NCBI GenBank assembly: GCA_022316685.1
Contig: JAKJHU010000034.1
Coordinates: forward strand, 868,001-932,000
DNA: 64,000 nucleotides
Reading direction: 5' to 3'
Source: Progne subis subis
Taxonomy: Eukaryota > Chordata > Aves > Passeriformes > Hirundinidae
Made by a program: the position numbers and the translations under genes. Positions 36,143-49,700 of this stretch are shown here, in pieces (position 1 is the stretch's first letter; each line of letters opens with the position of its first letter). The notes under the pieces were generated by a model. That model saw only the letters and a program-made list of their open reading frames with translations. It did no database searches and was not told the DNA's origin.

Positions 36143-39100
36143 TGCGTTTTTTGCCTCAGCAGAAGAGATAACTCAGATATTGAATCAGATAAACCGTAAT
36201 TTTTTGGCCAATAAAAGCCCATATGTCAGTCTTTTATCCTTCTAGCAAATCAAGAAAAAGCTATGTTGAATCAAAGGCTCAGGATTCAGCATAGGCAATA
36301 AGCCCTCATAAAGAGTCTCGTGAACCCGAGTCATCAGCCAAGTAAACAGGCAGCTGAAGCTTGATCACCCTCCAGGTGTCTTTTCCATCTTCCCCAATAG
36401 GATTTACTGTGCCTGTCAACTCTCCACAAGCTGCCTCCAGCTCCCCACCTACCCACTCACAGCAGTAAACCAACTTCCAGTGACCAATGCCAAATCAACA
36501 GCTGACATAGCCAAGCCACAGACACCACACTGTCCTGAGGGATGTTACAAAAGGGTTCATCTGGTGGAGGGCACAGGCAGGCAGCTCAAAGCAGGTTGTC
36601 TCAAAACAACGTTAGCTGGATAACACCAGTTTTTCTAGGGGAGGTGCTTGAAAACTTCTTCCTCTCTCACCAAGGCACAAGGCATCAATGTAAGTATGAT
36701 GCTATGCTGGGCTTAGAAATCTGTATCTGTTCCCAGTCTCCTCACACACTGGTTGTGAGGTTTTGAGAAAGTTGCTTCCACTTAAAACAAATTTGCAGTT
36801 TATAATCTTGGCAAAAATGGGCAAAAACTGCACCAGGAGCCTCCAGATTAGCCAGCCACAAGAAGAGTCTTGCTCCCAGTAATGGCTCTTAAGACCTTTA
36901 AGTAAAAGTGTCAGCAGACCAAATACAAAAGCCTCTTTTTCATTGCCTGCAAATTCATGCTCGGATAACATAACAGCTTGCCAGTTTGTTCTCTTTCTAT
37001 TTTTGTACAGTAATGTTTGCATGTACCACAGGAAGAGGGAATTAAGGAAGAAGAGGTTTTAAACCGTTGCTCCTCCTTGGAGTTCTGCCCTAACCTGGTT
37101 TCAGGAGGCAAAACTACAACTTCCATGTATTGTCTCTGAAGTTCCTTCTCTACAGCTGCATTCAGTAACAGAAAACACCTGTGTTGCTCTGGTGAGATCT
37201 CAGGATGCAAGATGTGAACTAGACTATCGATAACATGAACTCAGTACTGATCAAAGACTCCAAGAGCAGAGACAAGGGCATGAAGAAACAGAAATTAAAG
37301 ATGATACAAAAGAAAAGAAAGCTCCAGATTTGGGTCAGGTTATTCTAATTTTTTTTTTTTTTCAGGCTGAAACTTAAGGCTCAGATTTATTGCACCCTTG
37401 TTTCAAATGCTATCCCAAGTCCCAGCTTACGGTCCAGAAAAAATGGTGCACGTGCTAGTACCTCAGCCCAATGTAGATGGCTTGTGCAAGTAAACAGCTT
37501 TGTCCTGGCTTTGCAGTCAGGTTTTACAGATTGCACTAAAGCTGCAGGCTGCCCTGGCCACGAAGCATTTACCAGGTTAGCTTTCTGCCAGCCATATCCT
37601 GCACGTGACTGATGTGCACCTTGAAGTGGCTTCTCCACTCAGCAAAACACAGGCTGAAAGCTGAACTCTGCAGCAGCAGAGAAATCAGACATGGTTATAA
37701 GAGGTAATATATCCTATGCCATACAAGATTTTTCGTGTGCAACTTTCATATTAATCGATTCTCAAGTTATTTTAAGGGAAAACTCTTCATTATCTATAGG
37801 AAAAAAACAAATTTGAGAGAGAAGACACTGAAGTGATTACAGTCTTTTTAGCTTCCTGATCCTCACTTTAAGCAGCAGCTTATTTCAGAGGGTATTTTTC
37901 GATTTCCAGGAGAGGTGACCTAGACAAGAGGACATGGCAAGTGGCTTGCCATTTTGCAAGCTAATGAATTTGAACAATTCATGAAACTAAACCCACATCT
38001 ACCTTTCATCAAGAGCCAAAGCAACAATCTCTCCCCAAAACGCTGTACTGATGAAACCTCAAAATCTCAAGTGCCATGAAAATCCCGGAATTGAAAGACA
38101 TGTAACATCTCCAGCATCTGATATCTGCTGAGTATTAGACCAATAAGCACTCCCTACAGTCAGTATTTCCACAAAAGAAGTAATAAATGTAAAACTTAGT
38201 TTGAGACCCATTTGACTATTTTCAGCCAAGTAAGGAGGTGTACACAGAATACTTGCACAGATCTTTCTGTAGAAAACAGGGCAAATAATTGACCAGAATA
38301 ATGAAAAATATTAAATAAAAAAAGAAGTGCAGTTATTACAGACCAGACTATAGAGCTCAACAGGAAGGGCAAGTTGGTTTCTTTGTGGCGAGTTTTAGGG
38401 AGTTCTGTGTGTTTGCTTTTAAGAACTAGGGGAAACTATGAGGCTTTACCCAGTAGATAGCTACCCAATGAACAATCATATAAAGCTGCACTGTCATTTC
38501 AATGCAACATAACAGAGATAATGCCCAAAACACAAGGTTTCCATGCTTTACTTTCAGCTTCATTGGAAACTTAAAAAGTTTTTCTTCAGAAATCTGATAT
38601 CCACAGAGTCTGGTACTGTGACCAGTACAACAAATTCAGCATTATGTGACATACTTCTGAACATGTACAAACTTTGTCTTGTACCTCAATTAACTATAAA
38701 CATTTCCCAACTGAAAACACATTTGTACAACTCATTAAATAAAAGTTGCCTGAGAGTTCTACACTTTTTAAACACTATCAATTTTTAAAAATACTTTTAA
38801 GAGTATCTTAGAATATACTCTTCCTCTTTTCAAAACTACCACTGCACATGACAGGAAGATAAAATTACTCAATGCTAACACTCAAATTCAGCTCTATGGT
38901 AACACATTTGGTTTTATATGATACTCACAAAGAGAAGAGCTATAGGCATACTAAACTGAATTTCAAATATTCCTCTTAGATTAAATACATAGTCTTTCTC
39001 TATCTCTACTAAACTGTTTTTCATTCCATGCTATTAAAATATAATCGGTGATGACCACATTAAATGCACAATGTGCCCTGCAAGCATCCAAGGGCCAGAA

Positions 39101-39424
39101 TGGAACATGTGCAAGGTGAGATACTCAACAGAAACTTTAATCAAGAGTCTAAGGACACAGAGAAATTGCTTCATTTCCCGCAAGATAACAGGCCAGAGTC
39201 TAGTGAAAGAAGTGAGGTTGGAAAAGTTAGGACATTCCTAATGTTTTAGGCAGCGAGAGGAAAATAACTCAGCTGTTTTGACCAGCTCCAGCAAAAGTGC
39301 CTTCAGAAGGACACATTGCCTGAAAGGAAGGTGTAGCTTTAGACTCTGGGGCATGTCAGCCCAGAGGGGATCATTAGCCACTATCACAAGCTATTTAACA
39401 TGATGAAATCAGTAAGAAAGGATC

Positions 39425-39545
39425 TTAGGACTGAGAAACCCAAACAAACAAACAAACAAAAAAAACCCCACAAAAACCAAACAAAAAAACCCCCCAAAAA
39501 ACAAAACAAAACAAAAAAAACCCAACAAACAAACAAAAACCAAAT
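39425..39545. repeat. A/C-rich low-complexity tract with C runs
   Basis: Begins with CAAACAAACAAACAAAC and continues with A runs separated by CCCC (39466-39469), CCCCCC (39490-39495) and CCC (39521-39523). On the PPM1H transcript strand these are G runs separated by U-rich loops. No defined unit. Confidence 0.75.
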
Positions 39546-42500
39546 AAGCATAACTCTGAAAATACATTTTGATGTGTCACCGTTTTACAACTTTGAAAAC
39601 AAACTTTTCCTGTAGTGAATCAAATAAATTTATTTTTAACCTTAATCCTTTACTATGAACCAACCTGACCTCAGGACACCTGGTACACAAAAGGTACTGC
39701 ACCACCAAGGACATGAAGAGTTCTTATGATGCTCAACTCTCGATTGATTTCAAGGGCTCTCAAAGGAAAACAGCACAATCCTTCACAAAACTGTGTGGGT
39801 AATGCAGGAATTGAGTGGGTCATTGCAGGGATATAGGTGAAGAAGGAGTTTGTGTGACAAACCTCAGGCAGGCTACCTCCTTAGTACTCAGTTTATTCTA
39901 AGATTGTCCAAACCTTAAGAGTCCTCAAGGAATTCTGTGAACATGAAGATGGCATATGAGTCATCAAAACACAGGGCAAGAGAAGATTTTAAACTCAGCT
40001 ACAGACTGTTTTGAACTGGCAGAGATGCCATTTTACTTTAGTAACCATAGCAAGTCATACTGTATTTTTTACCAAGATTTACATCTGTTTTACCATGAAG
40101 AGCTTTATGTTTCCAGTGGGTTACTGCCACAGTCCAGAAATGATGGTCAGTTTAGAAAAAAATTAAAAGCTAAAAGGGAAAATTTTTATTTCAAGGTAAT
40201 ATTTGGAATGTAGCAAAAAAATTATCCCAGGGCCTACTCAGAAACATGAATTTATATCAGTGTACACTGATGAGATAAATACAGATATATCTTTCTCTAG
40301 TCATATTTATCTTGTTTAATATTGCTTGCTGAGGAGAATGACACAGTAATTGCAACAGCAGAAAAAAATAAAGGGAAGATCTCCCACCCCTGCCTCCAAG
40401 TAGTTTTTTTACTGATCGTTTGGATCAATGTTTGTCTTTAGCACCAAATTCCTTTCTGAGGTACATAAACAAGGACATACAATTTTCCTCCCTATAATAC
40501 CTAAAACACTTTCTAGGGGAATTTAACGGGTGTTGGCATCAAATATTCAAGGACTCTGTGTAGAATGGTTGAACACAGTGTACTGTTCAATCCGTCAGAA
40601 GAGGAAAATATCCAAATTATTCTGTTCTTGGTATTCATACCACATGCCTAGCAAAGAGTAAACCCATTAACACACTCATTCGACACACTCACTACACGTG
40701 AGCACTGCTTGGTTTCCGACAGCAGATTCACATTCCAGCCGGTGAGGAGCTACTACCCCTCCCCTAGATGATTCCCTCACTGCCAGTCAAAATTCTCCTC
40801 TTGATGCAGGGAAAGGCTTGTCCCAATGACCTTGAAAATCATAATTTGAAATTATAAAACCTGGAGTTAGAACAATATGTGTTCGATAAAGAGTGATGAT
40901 CAAAAAAAGAACACACTGCTCATCAAAAGAGATGGGTAACAAGTTGACCATTTGCCATTCCTTAGGGAAAAAAAACCAGTCCACAACAAAAGCAAACAAA
41001 ATCAATAGAATCATCACTGAAGCAAGCCCAGGACAAAGATAAAAGCAGTTTTCAAGATTTTTGCAGTTTGTAGCAGAATGGGAAGAATCCAGCCTAATAT
41101 CCAGTACAAAGCAAAATCACTGAGACAACCAAACTGACTGACTGACTGCTACAAATTCCCACACAGATAACACTATAAAGATGTAGTTTAATTCTTGTCA
41201 AAGATCTGGTCTACAGAGTCTCACAAGCAATGCTAAGGCACCTGAGAACAGTTGGATCATGCCCTGCTAAGGCAAATATTCATAAGAGAAGGCACAGAAC
41301 ATCCAAGGAAAGACAACAGATAAAACCCAGGATTTTTTAGAGTATCTGCTTCTTCTACATTGGTGATTTTTTTAAGTTCTGACTGGAACACTTCTTATGC
41401 AAGTGTACAATCTTGCTTTCAGTTTTCCCTATTTCTTGGCTTCATTGCTCTATTCAACAGAATTACTGATACACAAATTATGTAGAGTAACACACATAAA
41501 TGGAGTAACGTTTAAAACTAGGGAGCAATCATAGAGCAAGATGTATCTTTTAAAGGAAGGTTTTGTTTGGACAGTGATAGAACTTGCCATAATGCTTCAG
41601 TCACCTACATCTTGAAATCTGTCCTGTAAAATAGGATGCTTCAAATCATTATGACACTGCACGTTGCAGAATATAAACTAAAATTATTTTCACTTGCTGT
41701 CTAAGAAGTGTTTGCTGCTTATACTGCATTATAATTCTAATGCATACTCTCCATTCTCTAGAACTACTTACATATATTTGGCACTGGAATAAAAGGAAAA
41801 AAAAAGGTTTCAACATTCCAGTTCCTTTAATAACACCAATGAGATCACCACTAAAACAAGCAACCCCTGCCAGACAGATAAGGGAAATTATTAGCACTGT
41901 TAAATGAAGCCTGTATGGATTAGCTCTTCAAGAAGCTAAAAACCTCAGGACTTTTGAAGGTGGTACATAATCATCATTCAAAACAGCATCCTCCCAGGCA
42001 AGAATTCACAGCGTTGAACAGACAGTGTTGAAACATGCTGTTATCCTGGATGCTATGTTTGCTTTCTCCTCATCTACAGTGAAGAACGCAAGAGGCAAAA
42101 CTATCACTGTGATCCAAACATGAGAAAAACTTACTTTAAACATAACCCTTTTCTAACATGAGCTCTTGGAAACCCAATGCAACTAAGCCTAAATACACAA
42201 GGGTGCCAGTTGAATTTACAACTGCTCCTTTGCCTTTCTCCTCACCTCATTCCCTATTTAAATCCAATAAAGCAAACAGCCAGGACTGGAAAAAAACAAA
42301 GACATCAATTTGCACTAAAACATCTCACTACTACCACCAAGCATAGCAGACATCTTTCACTGCATCCCATCTCAGACCCAGCCTGGCAGGAATGGCAGCA
42401 CATGCCAGCAGAAGATTGTAAGAAACAGCATGGAGAGAAAGGCTCCCCTGAACTTCTGAAAAATCCAAATTTTAGGACTTCTGTTCTCCATTCCAAGTTG

Positions 42501-43975
42501 TTTTAAATAAATATACTTAATATTTTTGTGGCAGATTCAGTTCAGAAGAGGGTTAAATGTGGTCCACAGTGGGATGAACCCCTTCCTAAAGAAACACAGA
42601 AAAGCCATCTCTGCTTCCAGAGTGAGAAGACAACCTTTTGCAGAGGGTGAAGATGAGACATTACCCAAGCAGATTTATCATGAGTCACAGCCCAAATTTG
42701 GCATTTCAAGAAGTACAGTGTAGCTCCAAAATGTATAAGATTGGTAAAACAGAGAGCAAATCAAATGTGAATGTAATGATAAGTGGAAGTACAAACGGAC
42801 ACTCTTGTTAGTAGGATACATCTACTTAAAAACAGTAAACAAATTGTATCAATATTCAATGCTCCCAGACAGCAGGATCTGCTCCTACAGCCTGTAGCAA
42901 AAATAATTTGACCAGCTTCCATGAAATCCAGGGTAAGACCACATATGACATTTCTGTCAGCAGAAAGGCTTTTTCATGGTAAAACATTAAGAGACAAATA
43001 CAAGCCCACTGACACTCCACTCTCCAGCCTGCAGATGCCCAATACACCATACCTGAAGGCATGCAAGAACACCTTTAAGTGAAAAGGGAAGTCCTTTCCC
43101 CAGTTTTATCTGACCCTCAATTTTAATTTTTTTTTAAAGGGTGTCAAGCCTGTTTAGTGTGCACTGCTTGAAAAACAGTGAAGGAGAGCAGAGCAACAAG
43201 CAAATAGCTTCGCAAAATCATCTCAGAGGGTTTGTCTGTAAAGCAAGAAAACTGAGTTCAAGAGATTGGGGTTAAATTGTTTGCAATAGAAGAAAAGCAA
43301 AATAAAGAAATTTACCTTCTTTTGGAGGTCACTTTTCATACCTTTAGATTAGGTTTCTGTTTTAAACATCCAGCTCAGACCTATGTTGAATCAAAGAGAG
43401 CCAAATGCAAGCATTCTACACCTGAAACAGTAAGAAGCCTCCACTACCATTTACCACACTTCAGCAGGTGAAGGAGCCTGCTCTAATCACCTAGATTAAC
43501 TTTGTACAGTTGTAAACTACCTAATAAGCATAATTTATGATTCAATGGTTGTCATTTTTGCTTTCTTTGTCTTAACTGCTGAGTTGTCTGATAACAATTT
43601 GCTTTTAAAGATGCAAAGTTATTGAAGCAAACACTATAAAATTTGTCAGTGTCTCCTGCTTTCCATCACTCCACTACATATCATCTCCTAACTTCCATTT
43701 TTCTCTTTACAGTCAAAGAGTGAATAAAATTCAAGACAAAGCCCTCTGACATTAAATCCAGATTTGTTAAAATAATGAGAAAAACCCCTAACAATAACAG
43801 AAATTTAGAGCAGGGGAAAGGTTTCATCTTAAAGTTACAAAGAAGCATAAAATTCAAACTATTCTTTGCTGGTACTAAGTAAACATGTAAGAAGTTAGGA
43901 AGGAACACAATTCCAACAAAATTGAATACTGGATTGTCAGAGTGAGGGTGGCTGCGACACATCTTTTAGGTTCCT

Positions 43976-44293
43976 TGATGAATATCAGCAAATGCGTCGC
44001 TTACGAAGGAGCAGGTGTGATGGTGTGTCCGAAAAAGAAAACTCACTTTAATAGGAGAATAAAATAGGGACACTGCCCAGAAACCGCACTCTGTGAGGAC
44101 AAAACACCAAAGACCAGAAATGAGGGGGGGAGTGGCAATATATAGAGTAGGCCTGAGGGTAAGGTCCAATCAGAAACTCAAACTGGGAACATAACCATGT
44201 TTGTGCAACATAACTGACCAATCATAAACATAACCTTATATGGAACCATTTCATTAACATGCAAACTCCCATGAACCTTTAGTACTCGCCACA
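43976..44293 (-). mobile_element. Probable solo retroviral LTR, antisense; limits tentative
   Basis: On the minus strand the segment starts TGTGGCGAGTACTAAAGG and ends CTGATATTCATCA, giving TG...CA ends and about 318 bp. In that orientation it has two inverted CCAAT boxes (ATTGG), a TATATAT box (44138-44144), and an ATTAAA poly(A) signal (44047-44052) about 90 bp further on. A GT/CT-rich stretch and a U5-like end follow. This is the spacing of U3-R-U5. I could not find matching target duplications at these limits, so one or both ends may be wrong or degraded. No gag, pol or env sequence is seen beside it. Confidence 0.55.
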
Positions 44294-44960
44294 ATTAAAA
44301 AGGGGTTTCCCACAGCCTTAGGTTTGCTTTAGTTGCTTCAGCTTGGCCAACTCCCTCACTAGATTATGCAACATATGCTACTGCTTAATTATTAGCTTAA
44401 GGATATCACTGAATATTAAACATTCAGTTGAGATTGACACATCCTGGCAGTTTAACTGGTAGCGTTCACGTCCAAGAATGAGCATCATGTAGCTGGCTCT
44501 TATCTCTTTGCACTGTCCCATACTACAGGGAATTTGGGTTTCATAGTCCCAGGGTTATTTCTGGGAAAATAGTAGAGGGCTAGAAAATAATATGAGGTTA
44601 TAACACCAGACTAACCTAACAGAACTCTTATTTCACAAAGCCATCTGCTAATCACTCCGGTCAAAAACTAAAAGATTTTTTTTTTCCTGAAAAATTATAG
44701 CTTTACAAAAGATTTACAGTCTAGGCACATCATTCTACCACTGCTGCATTTTATCTGGTATGACATAAAGCCCCTTCCCATTTGTAAAGACATCTGATGA
44801 TGATGTCCCAGGTTTGTGCAGTGTGAGAATGAAAACCAGGCCTCCTACCACTGTTTTTTAAAAGTCATCAAATGTATTCCTCTGCAAAGTCCCACAGGAT
44901 TCTGCTGCTGTTTAAATGTGACAATTTTTTTCATATTTGAATTACTGTTTTATGATTTGC

Positions 44961-44963
<3 letters not shown>

Positions 44964-45002
<39 letters not shown>
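44964..45002 (+). repeat. 39-base A tract
   Basis: Thirty-nine consecutive A residues, the same length as the tract at 30159-30197. No retrogene or LINE body precedes it, so it looks like a mononucleotide microsatellite. Confidence 0.85.
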
Positions 45003-45005
<3 letters not shown>

Positions 45006-46620
45006 AAAGCCTGGAAGCCATTTGGGCAGTTAAAAATGAACAAACAGAAGCCTTTTAGCTGTTACTTTATACTCAAATATCAATAGGACCTCTGTGAAGG
45101 ATTTGATTAATTTGAGCAGAACTGATAGAAGGTGCCCACATAGCCCCTTCTTACCACGTGTAAGTGTACCTTGGTAATCGTACTAACACCTGCTGCCTTC
45201 CACATGATGCACAAGCAATGCTTCCAGCATGAGTCTTTGAGCTCAGGTGAAGTACCTGCAGGCATAGCCTCGTCAGGGAGGCAGGCACGGTTCTCCTCCC
45301 CTAACCCTCAACATACACACCCCGCACACTTACATGTAAATGCTTTGGTAATAAGTCACAATAAGGACTTGAACTGGGAACTTTATCTTTTATATTATTC
45401 AAATAACAAAGCTCGGCACGATGTTTCAAGAATTAAATTACACATGATAGGCCAAAAGCAATCAGGGTAGAAATACTACTCTGGAAAAAAAAAAAATCAA
45501 TGTACACATTTACCCATATCTGTCCCCCAAACCAGGCAAATAATACACACCATGCTTAATAAAAAAAATGGGGATCATTTTGTTTCCATCTCTCCTAGCA
45601 ACACCCACACAGTAGTTACATATAGCAAAGCAAAAAAATTTTAGGACTGTTTCAACCTGCAAAGAGAGCGGGCAAATCAGAAGTGAAAACAAAGCACTAA
45701 AATAAATCAAATTTAATTAGAGCACCACTCCTTCTTTCTTCCAATCCATGAACTTCAGTGCTAAGTTTTAAGACCCCTCCAGCATCTGCTGGGAAAGAAG
45801 ACTAAAGCAGCTGCAAGCTCCTGGGCCAGCCCACAAGCTGTGCCTGGGAATATGTGACACAGCCACAGCATTGCCTCTCCATCCCAAGCACAGACCTGGG
45901 TGCAATGCAAGTGCAGTGCTGCCAAAAGCTTCCTTCATCACGACTAACTCTTCCTACTGGAATACATTCCAACTCTGAATGTGTAAACTTGTTTGAAAAA
46001 TGCCCTTTGCAAATATATCAACTGCAGTGTAACAATTTTTTTGCTTGTGACACAGAGACACACTGGAGTAGCCAGCCGCTGACACTCAAGCACTTCACCT
46101 GTCACTATCAGCATTCCTGCAAAGAAGCACACAACAAAAACTGAACCCTAGGGTAAAAATACCAAATCCTACAAATTCCCAGCTGCAGGTGAGCAGGAAC
46201 AGTAAGGGAGCCAACAGCATCAGCCACATAAAAATGGATACATGGAACTTACTCTTTCAAGTTTGGGCTATACAGCGTCTATCTGTCCTCTCCATGACCA
46301 GCCAAACAACTGAATCAACTTATTTTATTCACTCGCTGGGGATGCCCCATCACAAGATGTTAGTTCTGCCAACTGGGCTCAAATACAGACTCAGGAGGAC
46401 ACAGCTCCAGGGTTGACATGATCTGGATCTGTCACTATGCCTCCTAATTCCCTTCAAATTTCACTCCAACTCAGGAAGCCTGAAGCTGGCTATAAGCAGG
46501 GATTCATGCCAAATAGAAGAGGCAACCTTTACGCTTTGCATGGGATGGCTTCTACGTTAGGGAAGAGCTGGCCTGGAGGATATCTACAATATCTACAAAT
46601 TTCCTACTGCAAATGAAGGG

Positions 46621-46760
46621 GGTTTGGGGTTTTTTTTGTTGTTGTTTTGTTGTTTTTGGGGGGGGGTTTGTTTTTTTTTTTTTGGGGGGGGGGTTGTTTT
46701 GTGTATGGGGTTTTTTTGGGGTTTTTTTTGGGTGTGTGTTTTGTTTGTTTGTTTTTTAAT
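46621..46760 (+). repeat. T/G-rich low-complexity tract with six G runs (possible G-quadruplex)
   Basis: The plus strand is T runs separated by G runs of 4, 9, 10, 4, 4 and 3 bases at 46626-46629, 46658-46666, 46684-46693, 46707-46710, 46718-46721 and 46730-46732. Several loops of 5-17 nt make an intramolecular G-quadruplex plausible on this, the non-template strand for minus-strand transcription being the other one. The PPM1H pre-mRNA would carry the C-rich complement. It has no open frame of interest. Confidence 0.75.
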
Positions 46761-49700
46761 AGCTTTGTTTGTTTCTAAACTGACAGTGTTAGGCTGGGAG
46801 AAGCAGCCCTCAACTTCAAAGCTGAATTAGTATCATCACTAGTGATCAGCAAAGGAAACAAAAACAGTGAAGACTACTAGACATCAGTTAGTCAAGAAAA
46901 GCAAGTCAAACTAGCAGCAGCAAAATTCAGATTCCTGCAGGAAAGCTAGGCAACAACCCCAGGTACAAGTGGCATATGTTCCAGTCTGGCTGGTCCCAGC
47001 TCAGCATATTCCATCAGCCAGACACACTTAGAGCAAAGCTTTCAGGTTCCTCTGATGGGTCCTTTACCATGTACTTAAACAGATTCAAACCAGTTAAAGA
47101 TATAAGTGAAAAATATATTTGTATTAAAAATCCCCAAATTTGACCTGCCAGTGCCACCCCATAAAAATGCTAACATTGGTAGATGTGCACTTAAACTAAA
47201 TCTCTACTGTTGCCGCATTTCTTTGAGTTGGCACCTGTCCATTAACTCCAGAGTGCTGTGCTGTTGCTAGACAATGCAACTACTTCCAGGATGAAGCCTG
47301 CAAAATAACTACAGCAAGGTCAGTGACAGTCACGACTGGACCTACAGCCTACTTTTTTCCAGAGATCACTTATGTAGACTTCATAAAAAATGACAGCAAA
47401 AGAGGAATGTCATTAGTGAAGTCAGTAGATAGCTGGCAGATATGCAATTCTGTAGAATTTAACAAAATATTAAATTATCAGGTCAAACATTCAGTATAAA
47501 AGCTGGGTTACAGTGTATGTACTCAGTCAAACGGCTATTGAGAAAAGTTCCCAAGATAAAAATGAAACATTTCCTTTCATATTTCCTGTATTTTAACTGA
47601 CTTTTAAAATAGGTGTTTCAAAAGTAGACATGCATGTGTTTGTATCAATTTCTATTTCTTTTGCTTTGTTTTCTTAAATGACCTAGGGTACCTTGGTTAG
47701 GACAACAGGATTCTCCCTAGGAAATGTTACCATTTCTGAAATAATCTTACATGGTGCGGTATTCCCCAGAACACATGGAAAAGAAAGATCTACAGCCAGA
47801 GTCCTATGGTCAGTATTAACATCTGCTAGCATACGAATTCCAGATAAAAATACATCTTTCTATGAGTTTCAGAACCCTCAGACCGAGATTTGTATAATCA
47901 GCATCAAACACTAAATTAGCAGGAAGGCCCACAAATATAGTGCTAAGATCACGCTCTAGAATAGTGATTCTAGAAAAAGTAATGTATACAGTCTAAAGAT
48001 CTGAAGAAGCAGTGTAAATATTAATAAAAACTCCTAGGCAAAACAGACCAAATATTACACTACCCAGAATGATATCTTGAGTACCATGAACTAGCCCAGG
48101 ACAGTGCAGCATAGCTCACTGGCTGTGACTTCCCATAGCAGCAAGGATGGAGGCCAGCTGCAACCACTGGATGCCTGAGACTGTGGGCAAGAAGCTATGG
48201 AGCAGCATAAAAGAAAAAAGTGTGTTACATAAAGTAATCATCTATCCACAGAAAGGGCTATGAAAATGGATGTTTCTCACATCTTTAAAAAATATTCAGA
48301 AGCAAAAAAATGCACCTGCTTTGAAGTAATATCTTTCTCTGAGATGCATTCAAATTCTCTGCACAAAACCTACATCATGAACTCCTTACTTTGAAGGTAA
48401 TGATTTTGTAAAGGAGATAACCTTATAAATAACAAAAAGCAATAAACAGTACTTCTCATTAAATGCAAGCACTCAAAACCAACCAAATTTCAGTTGTATC
48501 TGGATTGCCAGCTGTGATCAGAACACTCACAACATTCCCTCAAAACACAGCAGGAACTTTAGCAGATAAGGGATTGCTTCATCCACCTGCTTTTCCAAAG
48601 GATGACAGGTGAATGAGCAAGTGCTTTTAATCCTGGGCTCCTTCTCTCTGCCATTCTTGAGAACAGGAAGGTCCAGGCTGGAGTAAATAGGAAAGACAGT
48701 GGGCACTAATGTGAAGACAGCCTTAACTGGTACAACAGAAAGGTAATCAGGATGACTCATCCCTGACTGAGAAAGCATCACTTCATTTTTTTGTTAACAT
48801 AATAGCATGTCAAAACATAACATAAGGCTTTACTAAGTTCTTGGGCTGGAACATAAATGTGTGTAGAAGTGATAGCCACCTGAAGCAGCTGAGACACTGT
48901 CCATGCAAGGAAGGCTGGCTGCACAGGCAGTACACCCTGAGGAAAAGAGGGGAAGAAGAGACCCCATAAGGACAATAAAAATATTTTTAAACGAAACAAA
49001 ATCCCTGTAAAGAGTAAAGTTTCTAACAGGTCTTAATTACTGTAATTTCTATGTATTTATTTGAGGCGATACATTACTGTCCCATGCAGTGACTACACCT
49101 TATTGTGCATTCTATCAATAAAATTGAATTTTGACTATGCACCCACGATATATGTTATTTATTCATAAAACATTTATAATTTGCAATTAAAATTTTATTT
49201 ATAAATTACATAATTTTCTGCTATTTTCCCTCCTGCACCCCAAGGGATTGTTTTGCACACCCCATTTTGGAGACCATTGATCCAGTAGAAGGAGCTTTAC
49301 ATAAAAACATTTACTGAAGATATTCCAAAAGACATCACATATTAAGATGAATATGTATCTAACAAGGCACCTGTTTCCTAGAGACATATCAGTTTTCCCA
49401 CAATTTCGGCACAGCAACACTGATCCCACAAAGATTTTCCCAGGGTGTACCCATAAGCAAAGACAATGTTCTCCAGATCACCAAAACTAGAGAACATCCA
49501 TATATCTCCTCTTTAATATATCTAAACATTTGGAAAACAGAGCTCCTGTAAGGCCTATACCCAGGCTCCTCAAAGCACAGGTTTCTGAGGTTTGACTTCC
49601 TGCAATGTTATTCTCAAATTGAAATACTGCACCAAAATGTCTCCTGCAACAGGACAGCCCTCAACAAGCCAGCCACTGACTGTTATTTTGGGGGGAAAAA

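Larger units (their letters stand above)
32566..43975. other. Intron 1 stretch with one candidate regulatory site
   Basis: About 11.4 kb. It opens with an 18-base T run near 32582-32599. It includes the X-box palindrome at 36128-36142, a T run near 37351-37363 and an A/C tract at 39425-39545. No coding exon, RNA gene or mobile-element landmark was recognised; the open frames are short and lack composition or homology support. Confidence 0.6.
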
